From the NCBI GenBank assembly GCA_937892545.1, contig CALAFO010000040.1, forward strand, positions 1 to 48,763: 48,763 nucleotides of DNA, given 5' to 3'. Positions 23,264-33,046 of the stretch are shown here, in pieces (within the stretch, counting starts at the first letter, position 1; every line of letters begins with the position of its first letter). Origin of the DNA: Scatosoma sp002474405 (GTDB taxonomy: Bacteria; Bacillota; Clostridia; Christensenellales; Borkfalkiaceae). Under the pieces are notes generated by a model. The model was not told the origin of the DNA, ran no database searches, and saw nothing but the letters and a program-made list of their open reading frames with translations. The translations under genes were made by a program, and so were the position numbers.

Positions 23264-24616
23264 ATGCAGATATTTCAAATTTTAGCGACGACAGCGAAGA
23301 TTATCACGTTCGGCAAAACGGACGTGGTGAGCCTGAACTGGATTTCGCGCATCATCAGAAACATCATCGAAAGCGTTGGCAGCGTGGGCGTGGGCATTAT
23401 CTTGTTCTCGCTGGTGCTGAAAGCCATCGTTCTGCCGTTCGATATTTATCAGAGAGTATCGATGACGAAACAGAACGCCAAGATGAAAGAAAATCAGGCG
23501 AAAATGGAAAAGCTTCAGAAGCAGTACGCGAACGACAAGGCGGCGTACAACCAGAAGCTGATGGAAATGTACAAGGAAAACGGCATTTCGATGTTTTCTT
23601 CGTGTCTGCCCGCCATTTTATCCATCGTCATCTTTTTTGTGGCGATCAACGCGTTCAATAAATACTCGCAATTCGCCGATCTGAACAATTACAACGCGCT
23701 GGTGGATGCTTACCACGCGGCGGTGATTGAAAACACGGCGGTAATCAAAGACGAAAACATTTTTGATGGCAATCTGACACAGGACAACGGCTATACGCTG
23801 TCGGCGGATGAGAACGGCGAATACAAATATTTTATTATCAAAGACGACGCGCACTACGTTACGGCGTTGGTGGAAAAGAAAGAGTTTGCAACCGTGGAAG
23901 AAAAAATCGCGTATATCACGAGCGCGGACAAGCAATATTTCGTGGACGCGGACAAATACAACGCGGCGCACGGTACGGCGCTGAGCGCGGACGAATGCGC
24001 GACGGCGATTGCGGAAAACGCAAAAGAAAACGTGAAAAAGGTGTACGAAAGCACCGTTTCGCACAGCATGAAATTCCTCTGGATAAAGAATATCTGGCAG
24101 ACGGACGCGAGCTTCAAGCACCCGGTGCTGAAATATTCCGATTTCCAGTCCTCCGTGCTGAATAAATTCGTTAATCAGTCGGTTACACCGTATGACGAAG
24201 AAAGCTACAATATGGTAACGGAGAAGCTGGGCGATTACAAAACGCAGGCGAACGGGTATTATATTTTAATCGCGCTTTCCATCGGTACCATTCTGTTGCA
24301 GCAGTTTATTACGATGCGTTCGCAGAAAGAACAGCAGAAGTATTCTTCGGCGGACGGTACGGGCGCGGCGAATCAGAAAATGATGATGGTGGTGATGACG
24401 GTGATGTTCGCCATCTTCGCGTTCATGTATTCGGCGGCGTTTTCGATTTACATGGTTACGAGCAACCTTGTATCGATGATTATGACGCTGATTATCAATA
24501 AGGCGGTAGCCGTAACGATGGCGAAGCAGGAAGAAAAGAAACTGCAGCAGAAGTACGACAACCGCTTCCCCGGAAGATCGTATCAGAGCGGCAAAGACGG
24601 GAAGAAGAAAAAATAA
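23264..24616 (+). CDS. yidC: YidC/Oxa1-family membrane protein insertase with a large extracytoplasmic insertion
   Basis: Insertase and chaperone for inner-membrane proteins. TM1 is about residues 40-60 and the coiled cytoplasmic hairpin about 64-105. TM2 is about 111-132, then further TMs at about 332-349, 373-391 and 393-412. KFLWIKNIWQTDA (270-282) is the family segment before TM3. Residues 133-268 are an extra hydrophilic domain between TM2 and that segment, making the protein 450 residues against about 260-290 in Bacillus. The groove Arg (R73 of SpoIIIJ, in the context IRLLILP) is Lys53 here (VLKAIVLPF). No lipobox is seen. A basic KDGKKKK tail could contact ribosomes. GACGGAAA is a weak ribosome site. 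Confidence 0.93.
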   Translation: MQIFQILATTAKIITFGKTDVVSLNWISRIIRNIIESVGSVGVGIILFSLVLKAIVLPFDIYQRVSMTKQNAKMKENQAKMEKLQKQYANDKAAYNQKLMEMYKENGISMFSSCLPAILSIVIFFVAINAFNKYSQFADLNNYNALVDAYHAAVIENTAVIKDENIFDGNLTQDNGYTLSADENGEYKYFIIKDDAHYVTALVEKKEFATVEEKIAYITSADKQYFVDADKYNAAHGTALSADECATAIAENAKENVKKVYESTVSHSMKFLWIKNIWQTDASFKHPVLKYSDFQSSVLNKFVNQSVTPYDEESYNMVTEKLGDYKTQANGYYILIALSIGTILLQQFITMRSQKEQQKYSSADGTGAANQKMMMVVMTVMFAIFAFMYSAAFSIYMVTSNLVSMIMTLIINKAVAVTMAKQEEKKLQQKYDNRFPGRSYQSGKDGKKKK

Positions 24617-24657
24617 AAATTTCTTGAAACGGAACTTTATAAGGAGATTTTTAAAAA

Positions 24658-25698
24658 ATGCAGAAATTTAAGGAATATACCGGAAAAACCTCGGAAGAGG
24701 CGATAGAGATCGGTTTGAAAGATTTGGGGCTGACGAGAGAAAACGCGGAAATCCGCGTACTGGAAGAAGGCAAAAAGAAATTGTTCGGTTCGGTGAAGGC
24801 ACGCGTGGAAATCGCTCCTCTTTGCGCCGCATGCGACGTAAACGGCGAAAAATTGTGCGATAACTGCGAAGCCGATACGGCGACGGAAAACAAAGAAACC
24901 GCCGCGGAAGAGAAGAAAAAGCGGCTTGCGAAGATTCAGACGAACGCGGAAGGAAAGACGGACGGCGAGAGAGCCGTGGAATTTCTGGACGGGCTGTTTG
25001 AGATTATGAACATCGCGGCGATGACGGAGCTGGTTGCCGAGAACGAAAAAATCATCATCAACGTAACGGCGGCGAACAACAACGCGCTGATAGGAAGAAA
25101 AGGCATGGTGCTGGACGCGGCGCAGACGTTGGCGGGCGCCGTGGCGAACATCGGCAGAGAAGATTATAAGCGCGTGGTGGTAGACTGCGAAAACTACCGC
25201 GAAAACCGCGAAGAAACGCTGGAAAGACTGGCGAACAACCTTGCGGCGAAAGCGGTTCGTCTGGGCAGAAAAATCCGTCTGGAGCCGATGAACCCGTACG
25301 AACGCCGTATTATTCACGCAGCGCTTTCCGAAAACAAAGAAGTTACCACGGAGAGCGAGGGCAAGGAGCCCGCGCGTTATATCGTGATTATTCCCGTGGG
25401 CGTTGAGGACGACCGCCCCGCGTTGTACGCAGGCTACGACAAGCGCGACGGCGACAGAAACGGCAGAGGCGGCAGAGGATTCAACAAGGGCTATCGCGAC
25501 GGTTTCCGCGGCGACAGAGACAATCGCGGCGGGCGAGGCGGTTATAACCGCAACGGCGGCAGAGGCGGAAAAGGCGGATTCAACCGCGACAGACGCCCTT
25601 CCGGCGACCGTTCGTCCGTGTACAAGAAGCCGGATAACGATTTCTTCGGAACGTTCCTCGGCAACAGCGGACACGACGGCAGCGACAAAGAAGATTGA
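24658..25698 (+). CDS. jag: Jag/KhpB (EloR) RNA-binding protein with a Cys4 motif and RGG tail
   Basis: Jag proteins bind RNA and influence cell elongation and division. The Jag_N domain is at residues 1-52 (QKFKEYTGKTSEEAIEIGL). A C-x2-C-x7-C-x2-C motif follows at 56, 59, 67 and 70 (CAAC, CDNC), which could bind zinc. The KH domain spans about 100-185 with the GxxG loop IGRKG at 145-149. R3H is at about 186-246, with NPYERRIIHAAL. Residues 256-346 are a Gly/Arg/Asp/Asn tail with many RGG-like units. The length, 346, is well above the usual 210-ish. AAGGAG lies eleven bases before the ATG. It follows yidC, the standard neighbour. Confidence 0.94.
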   Translation: MQKFKEYTGKTSEEAIEIGLKDLGLTRENAEIRVLEEGKKKLFGSVKARVEIAPLCAACDVNGEKLCDNCEADTATENKETAAEEKKKRLAKIQTNAEGKTDGERAVEFLDGLFEIMNIAAMTELVAENEKIIINVTAANNNALIGRKGMVLDAAQTLAGAVANIGREDYKRVVVDCENYRENREETLERLANNLAAKAVRLGRKIRLEPMNPYERRIIHAALSENKEVTTESEGKEPARYIVIIPVGVEDDRPALYAGYDKRDGDRNGRGGRGFNKGYRDGFRGDRDNRGGRGGYNRNGGRGGKGGFNRDRRPSGDRSSVYKKPDNDFFGTFLGNSGHDGSDKED

Positions 25699-25712
25699 AA
25701 TAAAACGAATGG

Positions 25713-25798
25713 AAAACGGGGGCGAATTGAAAATTTGCCCCCTGTTTTGATAAGAAAATAAAAAAGACGGGACGAAAATAAAATCGTCTCGTTTTTTT
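25713..25798 (+). terminator. Two tandem terminators after jag
   Basis: First: AAAACGGGGGCGAATT pairing with AATTTGCCCCCTGTTTT (25713-25748). Second: CGGGACGA / TCGTCTCG (25768-25791) plus seven Ts. The rest of the gap to ricT has no gene. Confidence 0.8.
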
Positions 25799-25944
25799 CT
25801 GTTAAACAATTTGCGGCGGATAAAAAATTACGGGGCAATATTCGGAATCCCCTGCCCATGGGCGGAACGAACGCGTTTTTAGGTATAAAAAATCCCGCCG
25901 AGCGGCGGGAGAAAATACTGCAAAATCTTCTTAACGAACGGCGT

Positions 25945-27045
<1,101 letters not shown>

Positions 27046-27079
27046 AAAAAATTTCCTGAAATTGCCTGATTTTTACGCG

Positions 27080-28054
27080 TTATCCGCGTTTTCCGGCAAG
27101 AATTTTACTGAGTGAGATTTCTAAAATCTGTGCGAACGCGCCGTTGAAATACAGTTGCCGTTCGCCGTCGGAAAGGACGTTCAGCGCCTTTAACAGATCG
27201 CCTTTCTGATATTGCGCGGCAAGTTTTTTCACGTTTTCGTTATCGGAAACGCTGCCGCGGAACGTAAGGTTGCGTTCTTTGGCGATTTGCAGCTTCAACG
27301 CGTCGAAATAAATGATTTTAAGAAGCGACAAAAGCTCTTTCGGGTATTTCGTCGCGCCGTATTCGCGCACGAGATAAGGCAGCAAAGCGGGCGTTGAAAA
27401 ACAAAGATTCCATGCCGCCTGCGTGAGTTCTTTAAAGTATCCGCCGGAAGCAAGTTCGAGCGCTTTTCCGGGAACGCCGCCCGACGATTTTGCGCATAAC
27501 GCCGCGTCCTGTTCGGAAAGCGAAGGAACGTTTCTTAACAGATACGCGGTGATTTCGCTTTCGGAAAAAGACGGGATTTCGATTTTTTCCACGCGGGAAA
27601 GGACCGTGGGCAGCACGGAAAACGAGGAGGTGGCGCCGAGAAGAAAGCTTACGCCTTCGGGCGGTTCTTCCAGCATTTTCAGCATTTTGTTCTGCGCTTC
27701 TTTCGTGGCTTCGGAAAAATTGCCGATGACGAACAGTTTCGTTTCGCCTTCCACGGGGCGGAGAATACATTCTTCTTCCACGGCTTCCGCGTCCGCCACG
27801 GAAAATTTTTTGCCCGCTTCCGGATAAAAAATACAATCCGCGTACGATTCTTTCCGGATTAAAGATTCGACGCGTGCGCGATCGGCTTCGGTTTGTATAT
27901 TGCGTTCGAAAAACAGCGTCGCGAAAATTTTCAGAACGTTGCGAAGAGAGCCGGGATCGGGAAGCAGCAGCAGATACGCGTGGCGCAATTCTCCCCGCGA
28001 AGCGTACAACTGCTGCGTTTTATATGCGTTGGTATGCCTGATCAGTCTTTCCAT
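27080..28054 (-). CDS. holB: DNA polymerase III delta' subunit
   Basis: Clamp-loader subunit that pairs with delta and DnaX to open the beta clamp. 324 residues from the ATG at 28054. The DnaX-like core segment QNKMLKMLEEPPEGVSFLLG and the SRVEKIE arginine-finger region mark the family. The early part, HTNAYKTQQLYASRGELRHAYLLLL, resembles the first strand without a full Walker A, typical of delta'. GAGG is upstream. Operon with ricT. Confidence 0.85.
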   Translation of the reverse strand: MERLIRHTNAYKTQQLYASRGELRHAYLLLLPDPGSLRNVLKIFATLFFERNIQTEADRARVESLIRKESYADCIFYPEAGKKFSVADAEAVEEECILRPVEGETKLFVIGNFSEATKEAQNKMLKMLEEPPEGVSFLLGATSSFSVLPTVLSRVEKIEIPSFSESEITAYLLRNVPSLSEQDAALCAKSSGGVPGKALELASGGYFKELTQAAWNLCFSTPALLPYLVREYGATKYPKELLSLLKIIYFDALKLQIAKERNLTFRGSVSDNENVKKLAAQYQKGDLLKALNVLSDGERQLYFNGAFAQILEISLSKILAGKRG

Positions 28055-28094
28055 GCGTAAGCCTCGCGGTGGGTGGATTTGTTGTAACGACACC

Positions 28095-28123
28095 ATTATA
28101 CCACGCGCGGAGAAAAAAAGCAA
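28095..28123 (-). promoter_or_regulatory. Predicted promoter of holB-ricT
   Basis: Read leftward: TTGCTT (28123-28118), 17-base spacer, TATAAT (28100-28095). Confidence 0.65.
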
Positions 28124-28155
28124 GCGCGCGGGCGGAATTTTATTTTTGCGGCTGT

Positions 28156-29358
28156 TTATTTGTCCGCATCGCTTCCGTATAACGCAGCCAGCCCGCCCGT
28201 GGAGGTTTCGCGGTAGCGGGTGCTCATATCTTTGCCCGTTTCGTACATGACTTTCACCACGTTGTCGAACGAGATTTTGCGCTTGTTTTTCAGCGATTTC
28301 GAAAGGGTTACGGCGTTTACGGCTTCGATGGCGGCTACCGCGTTACGTTCGATGCAGGGAATCTGTACCAGACCGAGCACGGGATCGCACGTTAAGCCGA
28401 GGTTGTGTTCGAGCGCGATTTCCGCGGAACATTCCACGCCGTCGGAATCGAGACAGAAAACGGAAGAAAGCGCGGCTGCCGCCATGGAGCAGGCAACCCC
28501 GACTTCCGCCTGACAACCGCATTCCGCGCCGCTTATGGAAGCGTTCTGTTTGACGACGTTGCCTACGACGCCCGCCGCGGCGAGCGCGTTTAAAATTTCT
28601 TCTTCCGGAACGTTGTTATCGCGGTACATATAGTATAATACGGCGGGGAGAATGCCCGCGGCGCCGCAGGTTGGCGCGGTTACGATAATTCCGTTATCGG
28701 CGTTTTCTTCCGCTACGGCGAACGCGTAGGAGGCGAGCTTTCTGTTTTCGCGCATGACGGACGTTTCGAATTTCGCTTCCGCGGAATACAACGTTTTCGC
28801 CTTTCTTTCCAGCCGCAGCGCGCCGGGAAGAACGCCGTCTTTCCGTAAACCGCGCTCCACGCTTTCTTTCATGGCGTTCCATACGTTTTTCAGGTGAGAA
28901 AACACGTCCGGTTCGTAAAATTTTACGTAATCGGGCAGAGAAAGGTTGTTTTCTTCGATGAATTTGCGGACGGCTGCGAAATTTTTCTGCGGGTACACTT
29001 CCGGGGTATCCGGGTAGGGTTTGCCGTTGATGACGACGCTGCCGCCGCCGACGCTCTGCGCCGTGCAGACAAGAATTTTTTCGCCGTTTTCCGTTTTGTA
29101 TAATTTCAGCGTGTTGGGGTGTTTCAAATCTTTTGCGCGCGCGTCGAAAATAATCTTCGTGTTTTCGCCGAGCACTTCTTTCAGCACGCGATCGGTGCCG
29201 TGTCCTTTGCCCGTAAGCGCGAGCGAACCGAATAATTCCGCCGTGTAATCGCCTTTGCCGAAGTTCCCGACGGCGTAGTACGCCACGCGTTCCGGTCCGA
29301 TGGTGTGGGAACTGGAAGGACCTCTGCCGATTTTATACAATTCTTTTAAAGATTTCAA
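28156..29358 (-). CDS. sdaA: L-serine dehydratase, iron-sulfur, single-chain
   Basis: [4Fe-4S] enzyme that converts L-serine to pyruvate and ammonia. The beta-type domain comes first (IGRGPSSSHTIGPERVAY, residues about 10-27). The alpha-type domain follows with IIVTAPTCGAAGILPAV, SGAECGCQAEVGVACSM and the region EHNLGLTCDPVLG; these Cys are the cluster ligands of the family. The length of 400 fits the fused form. The start is TTG at 29358, not ATG, with GGAGG eight bases upstream. It lies after tRNA-Gly with a terminator between. Serine-specific catabolism is likely; regulation unknown. Confidence 0.93.
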   Translation of the reverse strand: MKSLKELYKIGRGPSSSHTIGPERVAYYAVGNFGKGDYTAELFGSLALTGKGHGTDRVLKEVLGENTKIIFDARAKDLKHPNTLKLYKTENGEKILVCTAQSVGGGSVVINGKPYPDTPEVYPQKNFAAVRKFIEENNLSLPDYVKFYEPDVFSHLKNVWNAMKESVERGLRKDGVLPGALRLERKAKTLYSAEAKFETSVMRENRKLASYAFAVAEENADNGIIVTAPTCGAAGILPAVLYYMYRDNNVPEEEILNALAAAGVVGNVVKQNASISGAECGCQAEVGVACSMAAAALSSVFCLDSDGVECSAEIALEHNLGLTCDPVLGLVQIPCIERNAVAAIEAVNAVTLSKSLKNKRKISFDNVVKVMYETGKDMSTRYRETSTGGLAALYGSDADK

Positions 29359-29433
29359 GGCGATAACCTCCGGTTGGTTTGTAAATCCGCGGTATTTATC
29401 ATGCGCAAAATTTTATAAACGGGAAAAGAAGAG

Positions 29434-29459
29434 AAAAACGCCTGCGCAAAACGCAGACG
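29434..29459 (-). terminator. Terminator after tRNA-Gly
   Basis: Read leftward: CGTCTGCG, loop TTTTG, CGCAGGCG, then TTTTT. Confidence 0.75.
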
Positions 29460-29471
29460 TTCTTCAAAGAT

Positions 29472-29545
29472 GGAGCGGGAAACGAGACTCGAACCCGCGA
29501 CATTCACCTTGGCAAGGTGACGCTCTACCACTGAGCTATTCCCGC
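29472..29545 (-). tRNA. tRNA-Gly (anticodon GCC)
   Basis: Read leftward from 29545: acceptor GCGGGAA, D-arm TAGCTCAGTGGTAGAGC, anticodon loop with stem ACCTT-GCC-AAGGT, T-arm GCGGGTTCGAGTCTCG, and acceptor 3' half TTCCCGC followed by discriminator T and an encoded CCA. 74 bases. The anticodon reads GGC and GGU codons. Confidence 0.96.
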
Positions 29546-29561
29546 ATCTTTTAACTATATC

Positions 29562-29591
29562 AGCATACCATAAAAGTTAAAACGTTGTCAA
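29562..29591 (-). promoter_or_regulatory. Predicted promoter of tRNA-Gly
   Basis: Read leftward: TTGACA (29591-29586), 18-base spacer, TATGCT (29567-29562). Confidence 0.6.
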
Positions 29592-29714
29592 GCGATTTTG
29601 CGGCATTCCCGAAAAAATCGGCGGAACTTTTTAAAACGGGCGTTTTAAGGCGGAATACAGACGACAGAAAAATTTTTCCGCCGCGGCGTTTAAGAAATCG
29701 GGCGACGGGTTAAA

Positions 29715-29772
29715 TATAATCTGTAACAAAAAAGAAGCGCCGCAGGGCGGTGCCGGAACAAGCGATCGCTTG
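29715..29772 (+). promoter_or_regulatory. dnaK upstream region: -10 box and palindrome, no CIRCE
   Basis: A TATAAT at 29715-29720 has no recognisable -35 at 16-18 bases. A 14-base perfect palindrome CAAGCGATCGCTTG is at 29759-29772, inside the predicted leader. The HrcA operator CIRCE (TTAGCACTC-N9-GAGTGCTAA) is not seen between 29592 and 29831. Confidence 0.4.
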
Positions 29773-29831
29773 CACGGCGGAAAGGTTTGCGGGGCGTACA
29801 AAAATCGGATGAAATAAGGAGCGTGATAATT

Positions 29832-31643
29832 ATGGCAGGAAAAGTAATCGGTATCGATCTCGGTACCACGAATTCGTGCGTAGCGGTAATGGAGGGCGGC
29901 GAACCCGTTGTAATCGCCAACGCGGAGGGCGCAAGAACCACCCCTTCCGTAGTTTCTTTTCAGAAAGACGGTTCCCGTGTGGTAGGTCAGGCGGCAAAAC
30001 GTCAGGCGGTGGCGAATCCCGACAGAACGGTGATTTCCATCAAACGCCATATGGGTACGGATTATAAAGTGGACATTGACGGCAAGGGATATTCCCCGCA
30101 GGAGATTTCCGCAATGATTTTAACGAAATTAAAGACGGACGCGGAAGCGTACCTCGGACAGAAAGTTACGGAAGCCGTAATTACCTGCCCCGCGTACTTC
30201 TCCGATTCGCAGCGTCAGGCAACGAAAGACGCCGGCAAGATTGCCGGGCTGAACGTGCTTCGTATCATCAACGAACCCACGGCGGCGGCGCTTGCGTACG
30301 GACTTGACAAAGACAAGGGCGGCAAGGTGATGATTTACGACCTCGGCGGCGGTACGTTCGACGTTTCCATTCTTGAAATTTCGGACGGCGTGTTCGAAGT
30401 GCTTGCCACGAACGGCGATACGCACCTTGGCGGCGACGACTGGGACAACAAGATTATGGAATATCTTGTGGACGAATTCAAGAAGTCGCACGGCATCGAT
30501 CTTTCGAAAGACAAGATGGCGATGCAGCGTTTGAAGGAAGCGGCGGAAAAGGCGAAAATCGAACTTTCCGGCATGAATTCCACCAACATCAATCTGCCGT
30601 TCATTTCGATGAGCGCCGACGGACCTCAGCACATGGACATCACCCTGACGAAGCAGAAATTCGAAGCGATGACGGCGGATCTTCTGAACCGTACCGTAGA
30701 GCCCATGAAGAAGGCTATGAAAGACGCTTCGCTGACGTATAACGATATCGACAAGGTGATTCTGGTAGGCGGTTCTACCCGTATGCCCGCCGTTGTGGAA
30801 AAGGTGCGCGAAGTAACCGGCAAAGAGCCGTTCAAGGGCATCAACCCCGACGAATGCGTGGCGATCGGCGCCGCGGTACAGGGCGGCGTTTTGACCGGCG
30901 AAGTGAAAGACGTTCTTCTTCTGGACGTTACTCCGCTTTCCCTCGGTATCGAAACGCTGGGCGGCGTGTTTACGAGAATCATCGACAGAAACACCACCAT
31001 CCCCGTGAAGAAGAGTCAGGTGTTCTCTACGGCGGCGGATAACCAGACGAGCGTGGATATTCACGTATTGCAGGGCGAACGCGAATTCTGCAAAGACAAC
31101 AAGACGCTGGGCAACTTTATGCTGACGGGCATTGCTCCCGCGCCCCGCGGTATTCCGCAGATCGAAGTTACGTTCGATATCGACGCGAACGGCATCGTGC
31201 ACGTAACGGCGCAGGACAAAGGCACCGGCAAGTCTACGGATATTACGATTACCTCCTCCACGAATCTTTCCGAAGAGGAAATTGACAAAGCGGTGAAAGA
31301 AGCCGAACAGTTTGCCGAAGAGGATAAGAAGCGTAAGGAGAAAGTAGACAACAAGAACAAGCTTGACGGTATGATCTTCTCCGTTGAGCAGACGATGAAA
31401 GATTCCGGCGACAAGCTGACGGACGACGATAAGGCTGCTTTGAACGGCGCGATCGAAACGGCGAAGAAAGAGCTTGAATCGGACGACGACGAGAGAATCA
31501 AAGCGGCGTACGACAATCTGATGAACGCCGTGCAGCCGGTATTCCAGAAGCTGTATCAGAACGCTCAGGGCGCGGCGGGAGCCAACCCCGATATGGGCGG
31601 CGCGAACGGCGGAAACGACGGCGATACGGAATTCCATCAGTAA
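29832..31643 (+). CDS. dnaK: Molecular chaperone DnaK (Hsp70)
   Basis: ATP-dependent Hsp70 that binds exposed hydrophobic segments. Nucleotide-binding domain: GIDLGTTNSCVAVMEGGEP, YDLGGGTFDVSIL and VGGSTRMPAVVEKVRE. Linker DVLLLDVTPLSLGIETLGG leads into the substrate-binding domain, and the helical lid ends NGGNDGDTEFHQ. 603 residues, normal for Firmicutes. AAGGAG lies ten bases before the ATG. dnaJ follows; hrcA and grpE, usually just upstream, are not here, so grpE must be elsewhere. Confidence 0.97.
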   Translation: MAGKVIGIDLGTTNSCVAVMEGGEPVVIANAEGARTTPSVVSFQKDGSRVVGQAAKRQAVANPDRTVISIKRHMGTDYKVDIDGKGYSPQEISAMILTKLKTDAEAYLGQKVTEAVITCPAYFSDSQRQATKDAGKIAGLNVLRIINEPTAAALAYGLDKDKGGKVMIYDLGGGTFDVSILEISDGVFEVLATNGDTHLGGDDWDNKIMEYLVDEFKKSHGIDLSKDKMAMQRLKEAAEKAKIELSGMNSTNINLPFISMSADGPQHMDITLTKQKFEAMTADLLNRTVEPMKKAMKDASLTYNDIDKVILVGGSTRMPAVVEKVREVTGKEPFKGINPDECVAIGAAVQGGVLTGEVKDVLLLDVTPLSLGIETLGGVFTRIIDRNTTIPVKKSQVFSTAADNQTSVDIHVLQGEREFCKDNKTLGNFMLTGIAPAPRGIPQIEVTFDIDANGIVHVTAQDKGTGKSTDITITSSTNLSEEEIDKAVKEAEQFAEEDKKRKEKVDNKNKLDGMIFSVEQTMKDSGDKLTDDDKAALNGAIETAKKELESDDDERIKAAYDNLMNAVQPVFQKLYQNAQGAAGANPDMGGANGGNDGDTEFHQ

Positions 31644-31695
31644 GCCGTAAGACGTAAAACGCGGGAGACTTTCCTTGTGTGAACGAAATAACGAA

Positions 31696-31731
31696 GCCAT
31701 CGGGTTCGCCGGAAAGGCGAGCCCGAATGGC
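31696..31731 (+). other. Strong hairpin between dnaK and dnaJ
   Basis: GCCATCGGGTTCGCC (31696-31710) pairs with GGCGAGCCCGAATGGC (31716-31731) with one bulge. No U-run follows. Likely an mRNA-processing or stabilising structure giving more dnaK than dnaJ. Confidence 0.5.
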
Positions 31732-31769
31732 GTATTATAAAGAAATAAAGAACACAAAGAGATAACACT

Positions 31770-32939
31770 ATGGCGGAAAGCAAGAAAAATTATTACGAAA
31801 TACTTGGCGTGAGCAAAACCGCGAGCGCGGACGAAATCAAGTCGGCGTACAGAAAGCTGGCGAAACAGTATCACCCCGATCTGCACCCCGGCGACGCGGC
31901 TGCCGCGGAAAAATTCAAAGAGATCAACGAGGCGAACGAAACGCTTTCCGACGCGCAGAAACGTAAGCAATACGATTTCGAACTGGAACACCCCGGCATG
32001 GGGTCGGGCGGGTTCGGCGGATTTTCGGGCTTCGGCGGCGGCGACGGCGCGGGGTTCGGCGGATTCGAAGATATTTTCAGCAGCTTTTTCGGCGGCGGAT
32101 TTTCGGGCTTCGGCGGCGGAAACGGCGCGGGCGGAGCGGCGCAGTCGAAAGTGGGCGAAGATATTCAGAAAGAGATGACTCTTTCGTTTATGGACGCGGC
32201 GAAGGGCTGCAAAAAGACGGTTTCGTATATGCGTAACGCGCCCTGCGAAAGCTGTAAAGGCACGGGCGCGAAGGACGGAACGGCGTTTAAAACGTGTTCG
32301 CGCTGCGGCGGCAAAGGCGTGGTGCAGAGCGTGCAGAACACCGTGTTCGGCAGGACGATCAGGCAGGGAGTATGCCCCGATTGCGGCGGCACGGGCAAGA
32401 TTATCACGGAAAAGTGCGCGGACTGCAAAGGCAAGGGGTATACCCGCAAGGAAGCGGAAATCACGTTCAACGTGCCTGCGGGCGTGAACAACGGAAGCTA
32501 CATCAGAAAACGCGGAGGCGGTCATGCGGTGCAGGGCGGCGTGCCGGGCGATCTGATTATCGTGTTCAAGGTGGAGCCGCACAAACTTTTCGTGCGGGAC
32601 AATTTCGATTTGAAGATAGACGTGCCCGTATCGTTTAAAACGGCGGCGCTGGGCGGCGTCGTAAAGGTGCCCGGCGTGGACGACACGTTTGATTTTACGG
32701 TGCCCGAAGGCACGCAGAGCGGACAGATTTTCACCGTGCGCGGCAAAGGCATCAAATCGGCGACCGGGGCAACAGGAAATCTGATTATCCGCGTGATTGT
32801 GGAAGTGCCTTCGCATCTTACGAGGGATCAGAAGCGCGCGCTGGAAGAAACCGATTCGGCGATCGATCTGAAGCAGTACGATAAACGCAAAAAGTACGCG
32901 GACGTGTTGGAAAGCCTGTACGGCACGAAGCCGTATTAA
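31770..32939 (+). CDS. dnaJ: Chaperone protein DnaJ (Hsp40)
   Basis: Co-chaperone that delivers substrates to DnaK and stimulates its ATPase. The J domain (residues 6-70) contains YRKLAKQYHPDLHPGD with the HPD. A Gly/Phe region follows (about 75-125, GGFGGFSGFGGGDG). Four zinc-finger repeats are present: CESCKGTG, CSRCGGKG, CPDCGGTG and CADCKGKG. The C-terminal substrate-binding domains end at LYGTKPY. 389 residues. The ribosome site is weak (AAAGAGA). Two-gene unit with dnaK, 126 bases apart. Confidence 0.97.
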   Translation: MAESKKNYYEILGVSKTASADEIKSAYRKLAKQYHPDLHPGDAAAAEKFKEINEANETLSDAQKRKQYDFELEHPGMGSGGFGGFSGFGGGDGAGFGGFEDIFSSFFGGGFSGFGGGNGAGGAAQSKVGEDIQKEMTLSFMDAAKGCKKTVSYMRNAPCESCKGTGAKDGTAFKTCSRCGGKGVVQSVQNTVFGRTIRQGVCPDCGGTGKIITEKCADCKGKGYTRKEAEITFNVPAGVNNGSYIRKRGGGHAVQGGVPGDLIIVFKVEPHKLFVRDNFDLKIDVPVSFKTAALGGVVKVPGVDDTFDFTVPEGTQSGQIFTVRGKGIKSATGATGNLIIRVIVEVPSHLTRDQKRALEETDSAIDLKQYDKRKKYADVLESLYGTKPY

Positions 32940-33001
32940 GGCGCGGAAAAACGCGGCGCCGCGTTGAATAAACGAACCGTATTTTCTTAAGTCCGGTTCT
33001 T

Positions 33002-33046
33002 TTCAACCTCTTCTCGCAAAAAACGCGGGAAGAGGTTGAATTTTTT
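33002..33046 (+). terminator. Terminator after dnaK-dnaJ
   Basis: TTCAACCTCTTCTCGC pairs with GCGGGAAGAGGTTGAA (16-bp stem with one G-U), followed by six Ts. Confidence 0.88.

Noticed and set aside
29300..29554. Open frame on the plus strand ending GKRDSNPRHSPWQGDALPLS
   Set aside because: It is the antisense of tRNA-Gly; this peptide is a well-known spurious database protein.
30129..32816. 895-codon open frame opposite dnaK and dnaJ
   Set aside because: Antisense shadow of two highly biased genes; Arg/His-rich composition with no domain.
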